From Hippophae tibetana (taxonomy: Eukaryota; Streptophyta; Magnoliopsida; Rosales; Elaeagnaceae), in contig CM072803.1 in assembly GCA_037013495.1 (NCBI GenBank), forward strand, positions 19,737,501 to 19,801,500: 64,000 nt of DNA, given 5' to 3'. The notes below the pieces were generated by a model that ran no database searches, was not told the origin of the DNA, and worked only from the letters and a program-made list of their open reading frames with translations. Position numbers and translations under genes: made by a program. Positions 1 through 12,500 of this stretch are shown here, in pieces; position 1 is the stretch's first letter, and the number at the start of each line of letters is the position of its first letter.

Positions 1-481
1 CTATTAGTTTTAGGGAAAACAACAAAAATATTATTCTTAAAACTTGTGATCACAAAAATAGCACTATTTTATATCCGGGTCATATATTTTCATTATTAAA
101 AAAAAGTTTGTTATATCATTTCACCATTGAAAGTCGTCTAATTAGATATTGTTCAAATTGAACTACGGCTATTTAAACCCATTCAATGTTGAACGCCGTC
201 AAATTAGACCCTATTTAATGTTATTGGATTGCTATTTTTGTTGTTATAAGTTTTAGGGGTGTTATTTTTTTGTAATTTCTATTAATTTTATTAGTGAGCC
301 TTGGGTGCTTAGATTGTTGAAAGACTTGCTGCAATTGTTTCAAACTCTGATCTGAATGGAAATGATACGGAATTCTATTTTATTTTTCTTTTCAGGGTTT
401 TTGTTTTATAATATTTATTCATGTTAATGATGTTGCTGCAATTGGACTCCAGCATTTGATGTTCTTATTTTTGTTACTCAG
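1..481 (+). other. Intronic sequence of NAA25 upstream of the first recognised exon
   Basis: AT-rich sequence that ends in a CAG acceptor at 479-481, so it is read as intron of the gene whose 5' part lies outside the window. A short open stretch at about 316-369 follows a TTAG and encodes something like IVERLAAIVSNSD. It could be a further exon, but no GT donor follows it, so I do not call it. Confidence 0.5.
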
Positions 482-3400
482 GTTTGGTCACTTGGCATCC
501 TTCATATCTGATATTGAGATGTTTCTTGACGTTTTAACTTCCGAGACTTCCGAGGTGAAGGTGACATTTATTGAGATGTTAAAGAAATGCTCAGACTGTC
601 TTTCAACTGTTCCAATGAAAGTTCTTGGGCATTCAATATCACTTTTTAAAATTCAAGAATTGATTCAATACAAGTTCCAGTTTCCTGTTGCCGGTTTGTC
701 TCTTAAGTTATACATCTTTTTTGTTTTGAAATTTCATTGATGGTATTTGTATGTAAGATTGCTCTTTTCTATTCTGTTTAGTTTTGCAAAACATCAACTT
801 GCAAAGTAAAACTTTGTGGTTCATCTTGTCTTGTGATGTCAAATTACACAAATTTCTATTCTAACTAATTTTTCTGACATTTTTGTTTCTTCCATGAGGT
901 CCCAATTCTGTTATGCTCTCTCTAAATCTTGCTTCCTGCACAATATTCTGTTGTTGAGTTGCCTGTTCAAATCCTGACCTTTAATGCCACTAATTGTTCA
1001 ACAGAAGTTGAAGACTCTGCTGTACAAATGGTAGATATGTATGTTAAAAACCTTCCACTTTCAAAGGATTTGGATCCACAAGAAAATATGCATGGTGAAG
1101 AGCTTTTATCAATGGCATGCAATGCGTTGGTTCAGGTATCATGATAGATGTTATTTTTTTTGCTTAGATCTATAAATATTGAGGATTTTGTTTTTCTTAA
1201 CAGGTGCACATTTTCCTAGTCTTTTAAAATTTGAATGATTGAGAAAGTATGGACAAATGCTGCATCTATAGTTCTGTACCGATATATAGTTTACGAGTCC
1301 ATAGATGCTCCATGAAGATAAGTTCTAGGTCTTCCATTAGTGGGGTGTGTGGGGAGCTCGTTTTTCAGTTCAATGGAAGTCTAGGTAAGCCTCTTGTGGC
1401 TGGTTGTGGGGGAAAAGTAACTCTTAAGTGATACCGAAAATATTTTCAAGTTAATGGCAGTAAAGTTTCAGGAAGCTGATATCGAATCTCTCAGGTTACA
1501 CCTTAGTTAGCTATTTTTGATGTATAACGCTCTAAGTGATCCTGCAATTTATCAAAGTAATTTTTCTTCGGTTTTGTGATATTATCTTTTCAGCTTTCAA
1601 GTAACTTATTCGGTTATTCATTTATATGTCTGTTTATATTTTCATGCTAGTCATATATGAGTAATCCTTGTCTCAGTTATTTTGGAATACTGGGAATATT
1701 GGTTATTTCATAGAGGCGATTATGGTATTGGAATTTGGCCTGACTATTCACAGGTGAGTCAGTTTCTATTTATTTAGTGCTTGTTCGATAACCATTTTGT
1801 TATTTCAATTTCTAAATTTTAAAGCTAGGCACGTTTCATAACCCAGTTTAGTTTTTTATCCTCTAAAGTTGGAACTCAGTTATAAAGTTGGGCCAAAAAT
1901 TTGAAACTAAAATAATCCATATTGGAATTGAATTACTATTCTTTGTCCTCAAGACTATAGCCACCTTTTTCGAAAGCTTGAAGAACCAAAGTTCAATGAA
2001 AAATTAGCAAGAATTAAGATTAAAGTTAAATTCTAGAGAAATAGAAGTTAAAAATGGGGCAGTCATCAAAGATTCAAGTTGCAATATCTCATTTCTAATT
2101 TGTAGTTTTGAAAATTGAAATTAGAATTTAGTTATTAAGCAACTCTTTGTTCCAAAAAAAATTAAAATTTGAAATCTCATTGCAAAATTAAGGAATTAAA
2201 ATTAGGAAGCCTTATTTATTTATTTATTTCATGAGTGTGTTTCTAGTTAGTTGAAGATTTGATGAGTATACCTCTTACTTTTAACTAGTAAGTGATATTT
2301 GGCAGACAGGTATCTCAGTACAAGATCTTGTTGCTACATCTGTATTCTCACTTGGGAGTGCTTTTGTTAGCTCATGAACGGTAAGTGCCAGTCATTTGAG
2401 TTTAATACGATTTTTTACACTGGTATTGCATTAGCACTTCCTCTGCAGTGTCACTATACACCACTTTAGTATGCCACTTTAGTTTAACAGCTGTTCATTA
2501 CCGTTAGGTTCAAATCATTGGATATCAAAAATATCTTGATGGAAACTCTTTCCCACCACATCTTGCCTCAGATGTTGGTTTCTCCCCTTTGGATGGAATT
2601 AAATAATCTACTACAGGATTACCTTAAGTTCATGGATGGCCACTTGAGAGAATCTGCTGATTTTACATTTCTTGCATATCATCACAGAAATTATTCAAAG
2701 GTATGTCATACATTGATGAGCATGTAAGTATTTGTATAGCTGCCTAAAGGAAGTTAGTTGTGGCATGAATCATGATCAGAAGGCAGGCTTATCTGCTTTC
2801 ATGTATGCTGATTATGTAGCAGCTTAGTTGCAAATAATATATTTGTTAGTAATTTAATATAGTTTACTCATTTCATAGGCATGGTTGCTAAAATAGGTAA
2901 CTATGGAGTTTCTACTTTTTGGTCACAGGTAATTGAATTTGTCCAGTTTAAAGAACAACTAAGACGCTCCAGTCAGTATTTAATGGCCAAGGTTGAAGCC
3001 TCCATTCTAAAACTAAAACAGAATGAAGATAACATTGAAAATGAAGAGGTCAATAATTTAATTCCAAGTTTATTAGTAAGTATAGTGTTGTGTTTACTGC
3101 CTATGCAATATTTGACGTTTTTTAGTATGTTCATTTAGGCTGTTCTTGGAAGCTTGAAATTCGGAGCCGATTTCCTTGAACTCTCTAATGAGATTGGATC
3201 TAAATGTTTGACCTTCAATGAAGATTTCCATTCACGTCCATGGTGGACCCCTAGCTCTGAAAGGAATTATCTTTTAGGTCAGTACTAAATGCACCTTATA
3301 GTATGTGGAATTTGTCTTTGAAAACACCAGCCTTAGATTTTAGATCCGGTTCAATAGTTTCTACAAGGGATAGTACACAATAATTTCATTTTCAAAATAT

Positions 3401-5150
3401 TTCAAATATTCTATGATGTTAGAAACCGATTGTAGTATTTCATTGGTGAAAGGCAAACTTGTTTATCTTAAATTCCTTGCTTAAAATGGAACTTATGTTT
3501 TTATTATTGTTTTAAATTTGTTCTTCTGTCAACTGTCAATAAGTGTTTTCTCTTTTCATGATAATCGTGTATTTTATGGTTTTCTTTGTTCTTTTGATAG
3601 CTTCTTCAACTAAACTATATTTCATTGGTTTCAGGCCCTTTTGATGGAATTTCCTATTGTCCCAGAGAAGACTTGGTACAGTGTACTCTCCTTTAGCTGT
3701 TTTCATGTAATATTTGGCCGTTCAGGAACTTGTTTTTAGGAATGTAATTTAAATATTATCTTAAATTTCCTTCTTCCTCTCTGCACAAAAACTAGGTCAA
3801 AGAAAGAGAGACAAATGTCCGGAGAGCTATTGAGCGAAAATCCCTTCTTCCTCGCATGATATATCTGTCCATACAGAGTGCTTCAACATTGGTCAAGGAA
3901 AATTTTGAAATTAATGGCTCAGTTTCTGACTGCAAGGTTTTGTCCGAGTTGAAGATTTTGCTAGAACGCTATGCAATGTCATTGGGATTCTCATTTAGTG
4001 ATGCATTAGGAGTTGTTATGGAGATTTCTAGTGGCAAACAGTCTCTTGAGGTATGGTTAATGATAGCATCACTAAGTCTTACTGAATGCTTATTTGTTGG
4101 TTATTCTGTACTGCATTTATGATATATCATATAATTTATAAACTTTGTTTATCATTGCGAAGAGTCAAGACTTTTTTTCCATATAATTATTCTATAAAAT
4201 ATAATTAGGGGGTTCTTTATGTATTTGTGCAGATTTGTCTTTGTATGCTTAGGCATGTAAATAAGTTGGACTATATGTACAGTAATGGGTTTGAACTTAT
4301 GGAACTGTGATTTTTATCCATTCAAACTTAATTTCTTTGGTTGTGCATTTAGAGAAGTTGCAAATATTTTAAGTTGATAAACTTTGGGAATGGACTTTGG
4401 CAAGATACTGGCTTGCTATGTTTGCAAAGTCAGCTTGTACGACTTCGAATTACCGTTTTTGGAACTAATGCTTTGTCTTCTATAGGTATTCGGTTCAGAC
4501 TTGATTGACTGGTTAAACTTTGCTGTTTTTTGGGATTCATGGAGCGCAAGTTCCCATGAACTTGCGAGGGAAGATCAGCCTCAACCTTCCATCGTTGTTG
4601 GCTCACTGCTGGAGAAATAAGCTCCACAGAACTGACAATCTTCTCTCCGTTACACAATATTTCAATTTTTGTCCAGTTGATTGCAGAACCACTGGCTTGG
4701 CATGGTCTTGTGATCCAATCCCATATTCGGTCATTACTTCCATCTGGCAAGAGAAAGAAGAAAACTGGACATACAGATGCCTCTGCTTTGTCTCACATGC
4801 GTGATTCTGTCCACAATTTTGGTGCTATAGTAGAAAAGGTTATGAATTGGGCAAAACAACAGATCAATGTGTCAGAGGACGAGAACATGGAGTTAGTGCT
4901 CTCCTCTGTAGGTAAGAAAGGGGAGAACGGACCTGGGCAAGTTTTCCAGATTTTAGAAACTATGCCCACATACGTAAATGAAACTGAAGTTGGTGATCAT
5001 ATATCCCAAGCATTGAAGTCTTGGAATCCTGTTGATGTTGCCAGAAAAATAGTAGCTGGTAAATGTACAGTACTGATGCAATTTCTCCAAATTTGTGAGT
5101 CCAAGTTCAAGTTGTTTCAGGCATTAAACCGGAAGATAACTCAAGTCTAA
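482..5150 (+). CDS. NAA25: NAA25-like NatB auxiliary subunit, 5'-partial, frame-broken in the last exon
   Basis: C-terminal two-thirds (about 635 codons) of the MDM20/NAA25 family. This protein is the ribosome-anchoring auxiliary subunit of N-terminal acetyltransferase B, which acetylates cytosolic proteins starting Met-Asp/Glu/Asn. Exons read from GT-AG sites and phase: 482-693, 1005-1135, 1677-1753, 2306-2380, 2508-2700, 2929-3048, 3139-3277, 3635-3675, 3796-4050 and 4486-5150. All junction phases agree. Family-typical stretches are FGHLASFISDIEMFLDVL, NLPLSKDLDPQEN, GEELLSMACNALVQ, PWWTPSSERNYLLGPFDG and the C-terminal LQICESKFKLFQALN. These regions are helical TPR-like repeats without catalytic residues, as expected for the auxiliary subunit. 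In the last exon the frame entering at 4486 meets TAA at 4618-4620. The recognisable continuation (EPLAWHGLVIQ onward) is in another frame. The identification rests on recalled family sequence. The 5' exons lie outside the window. Confidence 0.85.
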
Positions 5151-6934
5151 GTATGGCTTAGTGTCAAGAGGTGAGTACAGTTCATGCTGTTTCTCACCAT
5201 TGTATGCCTAATTTGGTTTAAATTTGTAGGTCCGGCTTGGGAGTTAAATACCAAATTCTCCTTGTAATGCTGCGTCTCTTTGGGTGGCATGCAGTGGCCC
5301 TGTGATTGACTGTTCTGTGAGCACTTTTAGGTTAATTTTTTCTCTGTAGCCTGCCGTTGTATTTAATATAGCACTGTACATTTATTAAGTTTTTTTTATT
5401 TTCTTTTTAATTTTCCCTTTGAGAACAATTGGAATTTCTACAGCTCACAAGTTACAACTTGTACTGGCGGAACATAAATTTTGGCAATTTAAGATTTTTG
5501 GTACTTTCATTATTATATTATTCAAAAAGCTGTGGGTTGTTTCCAAGGATGTGCCAACCTTCGTTGTATATGTGTTAGAACTAAAACCGGATTCAACCTA
5601 ATCTAGTCATTTCTTGAAAAATGAAAAATGAACTAGTCAGTTGATAATTTGAGAGCTACAAAGCAATCCAATTCCAACCATTTTGGATTGGATGGATTAG
5701 AGTATTTTTTTCTTGTTTTTTTTTCCATATTTCATAAATATTTGTAGATCTCACATTAATTTAATAAAATATTTATTTTTAAAACTAATAAAAAATTAAC
5801 ACTTTAATGAGTTTATGTCCAAATGAATACAAATAAAATTATTTATTTCAGAATATGTCAAAGTTCACTTCTTTCTTTTTTTATTTTTTTAATAGAAAGA
5901 GAGATACTTTACTAGGATTTAAAATTGAAAAATATAGCAGAATATTATTTATTTAAATAAAATTCATTAATACATATTCAAAAATTAAAAAAACAAATCA
6001 CATATAGGAAAAACAATGATTCTTTTAAAAGTGCTACCAAATTAAGAGTTTTTTCATCTAACTTATCTTTAGGTATCTTCACAACCAACCATGATTACTT
6101 GAATAAATGTATCAATAAGACTCTTAGTTGAACAAAATATTTATAACTACCTAAATCTTTGTAGATTTGAGAGTGATAGAAATACACATATCCAATAAAA
6201 AGACATCACACTCAAGGAACTTAGATGTAAAAATACACTAAAGCAAACCTTCATAAAATTAGATACGACAAACTACTTAGGCAGTTTGGTTTCTGGAGGG
6301 AGAACCAAGCAAGAAAAAGAAAATGAAAGAGATCCACTGGAGGGAGAATTCTTCCTTAGAGGAGACCTCTATAATGATACGAACCTCCTCTGAAGAGAGA
6401 CATAAAGATCAATATTGAGACCTTCATTAAGACCATTTTAAATTAGATTGATGTTGAAAATAAAAATAAGGATCTTGACCCATTGTTATTTATAAAGAGA
6501 TAGGAACTAAGGATATCAAGAATTAGGTTTAGACGCAACACTCAAGAAATGGGGAGATTGTTAGAGAGTCAAGTTTTGAACACCACAAAATTACTCTTGA
6601 TAAATTCGATAAAATTCTCAATATAACCAGAGAAAAAGTTCTTATTAAAAATATTATAAAAGGTTTGCCTTGGAAGAGGCTTATATAGCCAAAATAACTA
6701 GAACATGATTGTTGAAATTAACAATAAAATTAAACCCTAACCTAAGCTACACGCTTAAGAAAAATAAGGAATAAAATCTATAATAGAATAACAAATAAGT
6801 AAACATTTTATTATAAAAAGGACTTGTACTTCACTCTGAATCAAGCTTAATGAAACAACTTGTGCTCCATTCTTGTTCCATGCCCAAGCCCCTTTATAAA
6901 GCCCATTCAGTTGCTTGAATAAAGTTGATTAATA
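5151..6934. other. 3' flank of NAA25 and AT-rich intergenic DNA
   Basis: The first 200-400 bases are probably NAA25 3' UTR. The rest is AT-rich with no supported gene. The 6300-6930 part lies just beyond the gypsy pol tail on the minus strand and may hold its decayed 3' end and LTR, but I could not find a second LTR copy to define it. Confidence 0.4.
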
Positions 6935-7241
6935 CATTATCTTCTTTTGGGCTCATCTTGAGTTAAGTCTTCTTAAGATCATCTTGAATTGCAAGGATTA
7001 GCCTATAAAGTGCTTCCTTGAACCTTTTAGCCTTTGTCCTTGTTATTGGTCCAATGTAAATTTGTAATGGATTTCTTAGTGGTGCACTTATGACCACCTT
7101 ATTCCCTTTCTCTTGAAAAAGATTTATCCTTAAATCGTCACCTACATCAAAAGGAGATAGATCAAAAACATTAAAGCTTTCATTAACATTATACTCACTT
7201 GGTAGGTCAAGCTTGTAGCCATTTTCATTGATAGTAACATT
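6935..7241 (-). mobile_element. Ty3/gypsy polyprotein C-terminal fragment
   Basis: Read on the minus strand from 7241 downward, this encodes the tail that follows the integrase core in plant Ty3/gypsy polyproteins: GYKLDLPSEYNVNESFNVFD, then LSPFDVGDDLR, then GPITRTKAKRFKEAL. The order 'DLP-EY-V---FNV-DLSPF' followed by 'GPITR-rAK' is characteristic of this group. A stop (KKT then TAA) and a likely frameshift follow near 6935-6960. No RT, RNase H or integrase core is visible upstream on the minus strand, so this is an isolated fragment of about 300 bp. Confidence is high for the family and low for the exact ends. Confidence 0.75.
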
Positions 7242-7576
7242 TAAGGTGCATGATTTTTCTTATTCTTTAATATTGTTACTACTTTTTAATTTAATTTTTA
7301 CCCATAATTCCCATAGAATGTTTTACAATTTATATGGCATATATCAATAGGTTATCATGAAAAAATATTTAAGAAAGAGAAGACCAACTCATAAAAAATT
7401 ACCAATCTATTAAGACACTAATCATTGATGAGCCACATTTCTTTAAAATTCAAGAGTGAATTCAAAAAAATAGATAATAGTTCTTTTGAACATGATCCAA
7501 GATTAAGAAATTTAATTTGATAATACCATGTTAATGAATAAGAAAATATTCAGAGAAAACACATTAACGTGAGACC

Positions 7577-8330
7577 TTGTCAAATCAAACTACCAACATA
7601 TCCGATTACTACTTTGGGAACCAACGTTGTAGCTTTCAAAAATTATGGTTTGACTATTTTTCTTGGCTAGAGTGCTCTTTAAAAATAAGCAAAATGTTTT
7701 GTTTTGCATTTTTATTTTTGATAACAACCCACTATCGTAATCTTAAAATGGAAGAGGAGCTAACTAAATGCGCACATTGCAATGACCTAAATTTATAAGA
7801 TGAAGCTCTCATTTTACTTATGTTAATAGATTGATTGATATGTTTAGTAAAACTTGTTGTATTCTAGAAAATATGCTTTAAAATTGACATAGTAAAAACA
7901 TAAAAGGGAAACTAAAGGGGCTTTTAAAGCTATGATTTTTTTTGAATTTGCATTTATCTTGTTATTGATGATGAAGTCATGGGAGCCACTGATATTTAGT
8001 AAAAACATAAAAGGGAAACTAAAGGGGCTTTTAAAGCTATGAAATTTTTTGAATTTGCGTTTATCTTGTTATTGATGATGAAGTCATGGGAACCACTAAT
8101 ATTTTGTGTAAAACTTTGCAATCAGAATCTCAAAATGTCTTAAATGCATTAAGATTAATGTCGTGTACAATAGAAAATATTAAGAATTTCATTTTGTGAA
8201 AGACATCACATTTGTAAGGTTTATGAGTGTTTATGATATTTGTGAACAAAACGTTAAAATATAATTTAGTTTCTATATGCATTTTTAATATCACTATTCA
8301 AAATCAAAGAAACTTTTGAGAATATATTTT
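7577..8330 (+). pseudogene. Broken ZMYM1/TTF-type (DUF4371, hAT-like) gene
   Basis: Fragments in several frames match the layout of plant 'zinc finger MYM-type protein 1-like' genes, which are domesticated or transposon hAT relatives. At 7630-7720 there is a TTF-type zinc-finger-like stretch (QKLWFDYFSWLECSLKISK, then a Phe/Cys-rich run). At 7891-8104 there is the motif that reads KGKLKGLLKL then FEFAFILLLMM. At 8105-8190 there is TLQSESQNVLNALRLMSCT, resembling the LQ-K-QDI-NAM-LVS segment that follows in that family. The frame changes several times and stops are frequent (for example after NFIL at about 8200), so it is not functional. It ends next to the LTR of the following copia element. 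Confidence 0.55.
7891..8104 (+). repeat. Two-copy tandem duplication, 107-bp unit
   Basis: Unit 1 (7891-7997) and unit 2 (7998-8104) are nearly identical. Both start AGTAAAAACATAAAAGGGAA and contain TTGTTATTGATGATGAAGTC, and they differ at only a few positions. The unit lies within the decayed ZMYM1/hAT-like gene and duplicates part of its coding remnant. Confidence 0.9.
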
Positions 8331-8344
8331 TATTCTTCAGCATG

Positions 8345-9513
8345 TTAGATTTCATATTACACACATAGAAATTTTTTGTATATAGGTTTTTCAATCGAAG
8401 AGATAGATCGATCAAGTATCGATCATGTATGATTTAAATAATCTCGAGTTAATTTTAAAATTGGGATAGATTGATCGAAGTTGGGTTTGATCAATCAAAG
8501 AGATTAGATCGATTGTATTAGATCTACTTGATCTTATATTTTTATCAATCGTTGCTTGGATCGATCAAAAAAGGGTTTCGATCAATTGACCTTATTAGTT
8601 CAATTGATCAAGCTTGATCTAGATCGATTGAGCAATGTGGGCTTCAACTTTAACCTAATTATTTTCTTGAGCCAAAAATTTCAATTACCATATTTTCCTA
8701 ATTATTTATTGTTCTAAGAATTATTTTTTAAACATATTGGTAATTGACCTTTAGCCCAGCATTAAGGCTTCATTATTTTCTATTTAAACAAACCTAATGC
8801 CTCATATTCTCTTAACCATAATTACTTTTAATCTTTTGATCATAATCTCTCAATCTAGTTTTCAAAATAAAAATAAAAATTTGTTAGGTTTCTTTCTTTA
8901 ATTAATCTATCAAATATTTTGTGATTATGTTTGATTGATTAACAAGCTTATTTATTTTATGATCATATGCTTCATTTTATGTTCTAGAGTTTTCTAGTAG
9001 ATTTTGTTTTATCTATTATTTTATTAAATCATCTAGATAAGATTTTTTATTATTAAATATACTCTATGACATGTCTTACACTTATGTTATTGTGAAAACT
9101 TTTCAGGTGCCAGTTGAACGAGTTCAATAACTCGTGTGACTCGAATGTATCAAAACATTGGTTTGGATCCGTACATCTTATTTGTAGAGACTATGAAAGA
9201 AGTGATGACTTGTAAGTAGATTACTTTGAGGCATTATTTATGATGGGTAGTTTAATCCTGGCCTTATAATTAAATATTATTTTCAGAGTGGATAGGTAGG
9301 TGGTTTGATGAATTGATGGTTTTCCTATTAGGTTATTATTCTGACCTATGTTGTTTTCACCTAAAATATCGTGTGTCAATCCTTATTTATTTATGTTTTA
9401 TGTTATTTACACGATAACATGTCTGGTCATTTGTGAAATTTTAATTTGACATAATTTGATTAATTACGTATTTATCCCTCTAGTTAATTAGGTCTTTAAC
9501 TAAAAAATTTCGA
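8345..9513 (+). repeat. 5' LTR of the Sirevirus-like element (left end approximate)
   Basis: The right end is set by the primer-binding site that starts at 9515. The left end is not certain: TGTTAG at about 8344 is a candidate. The part at 8400-8635 is dense in GATCGAT/ATCAATC motifs. The 3' half aligns by eye to the solo LTR at 58286-59805: both have 'TGGTTTTCCTnTTAGGTnATT', a following 'TTnnCACCTAAAAATATCGTGT' block, and a CCCTCTAGnTTAATnAGGTC block near the end. Confidence 0.6.
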
Positions 9514-9514
9514 T

Positions 9515-9529
9515 TGGTATCAGAGTGGA
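9515..9529 (+). other. Primer-binding site (initiator tRNA-Met)
   Basis: TGGTATCAGAGTGGA, complementary to the 3' end of plant initiator tRNA-Met apart from a C-to-T change at the twelfth base. It directly follows the LTR end and fixes the element's orientation as plus. Confidence 0.8.
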
Positions 9530-12500
9530 TCATTAGATACACTTAGTGTTTACCTATTACCTTTTATATATCATTTGAGAGAGGATGCATCTACAACCCA
9601 TGCGAAAATCTTTAATGGGTCTAACTACCCATATTGAAAGGCTCGTATGAGAGCCTTTCTATGTTCCCTAGATGAAAGTGTGTGAAAATCTATTATATAT
9701 GGTTGGAAACCACCTTTGATTACCAAAGATAATATTGTCACATTTAAACCTATAAACATATAGAGCACTACATATAAAACCAGTAGTAATTGGAACCAAA
9801 AATAAAGAGATGCTATCTTTAATGTCGTGTTTACTGATGAGTTCTATTGATCTATAATGTTGATACTGTATAGCATGTATAGGATATTTTAGAGGTTATC
9901 TATGAGGGCACCACCCAAGTTAAAAGAACCACACTTCATATGTTAAGCACTAGATTTGAAACTCTTAGGATGGAAGAAGCTGAAATATTTTTCTGAATTT
10001 TATGCTAAATTATGTGATATTTCTAACATCTCTTCAAATATTAGAGAGAAAATTGAGAAATTCAAGCTGGTTTGGAAGATTTTATGTTCATTAATAGATC
10101 GCTTCCATGAAAAGGTCATTGCTATTGACGAAAACAAGAATTTTCACATTATTAAAATAGAGGAACTTGTTGACCCATTTCAAACTTTAAGATGAACTTT
10201 CGAACTCCTACAAAGAACAAATGTGTCGCTTTTAAAACCGTCATAACTGATAATAGTGATAATGATAATGATCATAATCCAAGAGAACTAAAAACTATGA
10301 GTTTGGAAGGTAATAAATCTAAACCCATTGTACCAAAATATTTTTAATGTAATAGGATTAGTCATTTTATAGCTGAGTTTGCTAATAAAAAGAAAAGAAC
10401 TAGAAAAACCTTCAATGCTACACTTAATGATTCAGAAAGTAATCATGGTAATCCAAATGAATACGAAAATAATGGTACCAAATATTTGGCATTTATTGTA
10501 AATATTGGTGGTTATTCTAGTAAGTCAGACATTGATTTAGATTGTAAGGAAAATGATTCTAAATTCCTACTAAATAAATTTAATGCTAATAATCTTGATG
10601 AATTGTTTATAGATTTAGTATGCTTTATGAAAGAAAATGATTGGTTACTTGTATAAGTAACTAAACTAGATGATAAACAAAGATTCTCTAAAACAAATTC
10701 CTCCATGTTAGAAAAGGAAAAACTTGAGCTATATGAACATATTAATGATTTGAATTCATGTTTTGTAGGTCTAAAGTAGAAAAACAAGAATCTAGTGCAG
10801 GAACTTGAACAATCTAAGGAAGCTGTGGAAAAGTTAAACATTGGAGCTGAAAGACTAAACAAGATTCTTTATTATGAAAAACCTTTTGAAGGAAAAAGAG
10901 AGCTCATCCATATAGATGAGTACACTATGCCATCATATATGCCATAACTATGGTAAAAAGGAACATATTAGACTTAGGTGTAGATTTTTGATGTCCTATA
11001 ACTATATTGATAACATGCATGCACCTTGTTCAAGAATCAACAATCATATTTCCAGAAATAATTACATGAGTAAGAAATCTAGGAAATGTTAGGTTAAGAA
11101 GTATGATTTACATTATTTTGTAGCCCACATTGCATTTAAATTTAAATCTACTACTGCATGATATTTTGATAGAAGGTGTTCTAGCTAGATACATGACTGA
11201 TGGTCATTCTCTTTTCAAAACTTATGAAGAGTATAATGAAGAAACGGTTACCTTTGGTGATGGAAATAAATTTAGGATTATGGGTAAAGGTACAATTCAA
11301 GTTGAAGGCATATCTAAGTTGGATGATGTTCTTTATGTTGATGGACTAAAAGTCAATCTTATAAGCATCGGTCAATTTTGTGAAAAAGACTACAGTGTAT
11401 AATTCACCAATAATCATTGTATCATAACTGATCCAAAATGTATGAGTTTGCTTAGAGGAACTAGGTTTCATGATAACTATTATTGCATCAATATAGGTCA
11501 TAGTATTACTTACAATTTAGTCAGTAATCATTTTTCTTCTTTGTGGCATCAAAAGACGGAACATATCAATTTTAAAGATCTTGTTAACTTGAGAAAAAAG
11601 AAAATTGTGCATGGTCTACCTACACTTTATGAAACTAAAAACATATTTTTGTGGACCATGCCAACTTGGTAAAAAAAACTTGCTCTTGTCATAAGAAAAT
11701 TAAAGGAGTTAACACAAGTAGAATACTTGAGATAATTCATATCGACTTCATGGGCCCTATGAGAATTGAGAGTTTGTGCGGCAAGAAATATATCATTATT
11801 GTTGTTAAATATTTTTTTGTTTTACATGAGTAGGCTTTCTAAAATAAAAATCTAATGCATTTGATTTCTTTAGTTTCTTTTGTTTTAATGTGCAGATTGA
11901 AGCAATTAATAGAATAACCAATATAATAAGATTAAGGATTGATCATGGCAAAGAATTCGAGAACTTAGGATATGCTAAATTTTGCAAGAAGCATGGAGTA
12001 GCTCATGAGTTCTCTATACCAATCACCAAACAACAAAATGGCATAGATGAAAGGAATAATCGAGTGTTAAGAGATGGCAAGAGTCTTGCTACAAGCCAAG
12101 GGCATTCTAAAGAAGTTTTGGACTAAAGCAGTAAGTACCTTCTACTACATAGTGAATGTGTCTATCTACATCCATGAAAAGTTAAGAAACCTAATCTTAA
12201 GTATCTATATGTGTTTAGAAGTAAATGTTACATCCTTAGAAATTGTGAGAATATAGGCAAATTTGAATTTAGAAGTGATGAAGTCATTTTCCTAGATTAC
12301 TCATTAGCAAATCATGCTTTTAGATTTTTCAACTTGAGAACTAACATTGTGATAGAGTCTATCAATGTTGTTGTAGATTATCCAGGTATTAGTACCTCAG
12401 TCACTGATGATAAAGATGAATCTTTAAGCAGAAGCTTACCAATTGAGGAACAAAATGATGAAATACTTGACATTGAAAAGGTAGAATTTGAGATAGATGA

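Noticed and set aside
7891..8104. CRISPR-like repeat
   Set aside because: Only two adjacent copies with no spacer, in a plant genome; it is a tandem duplication.
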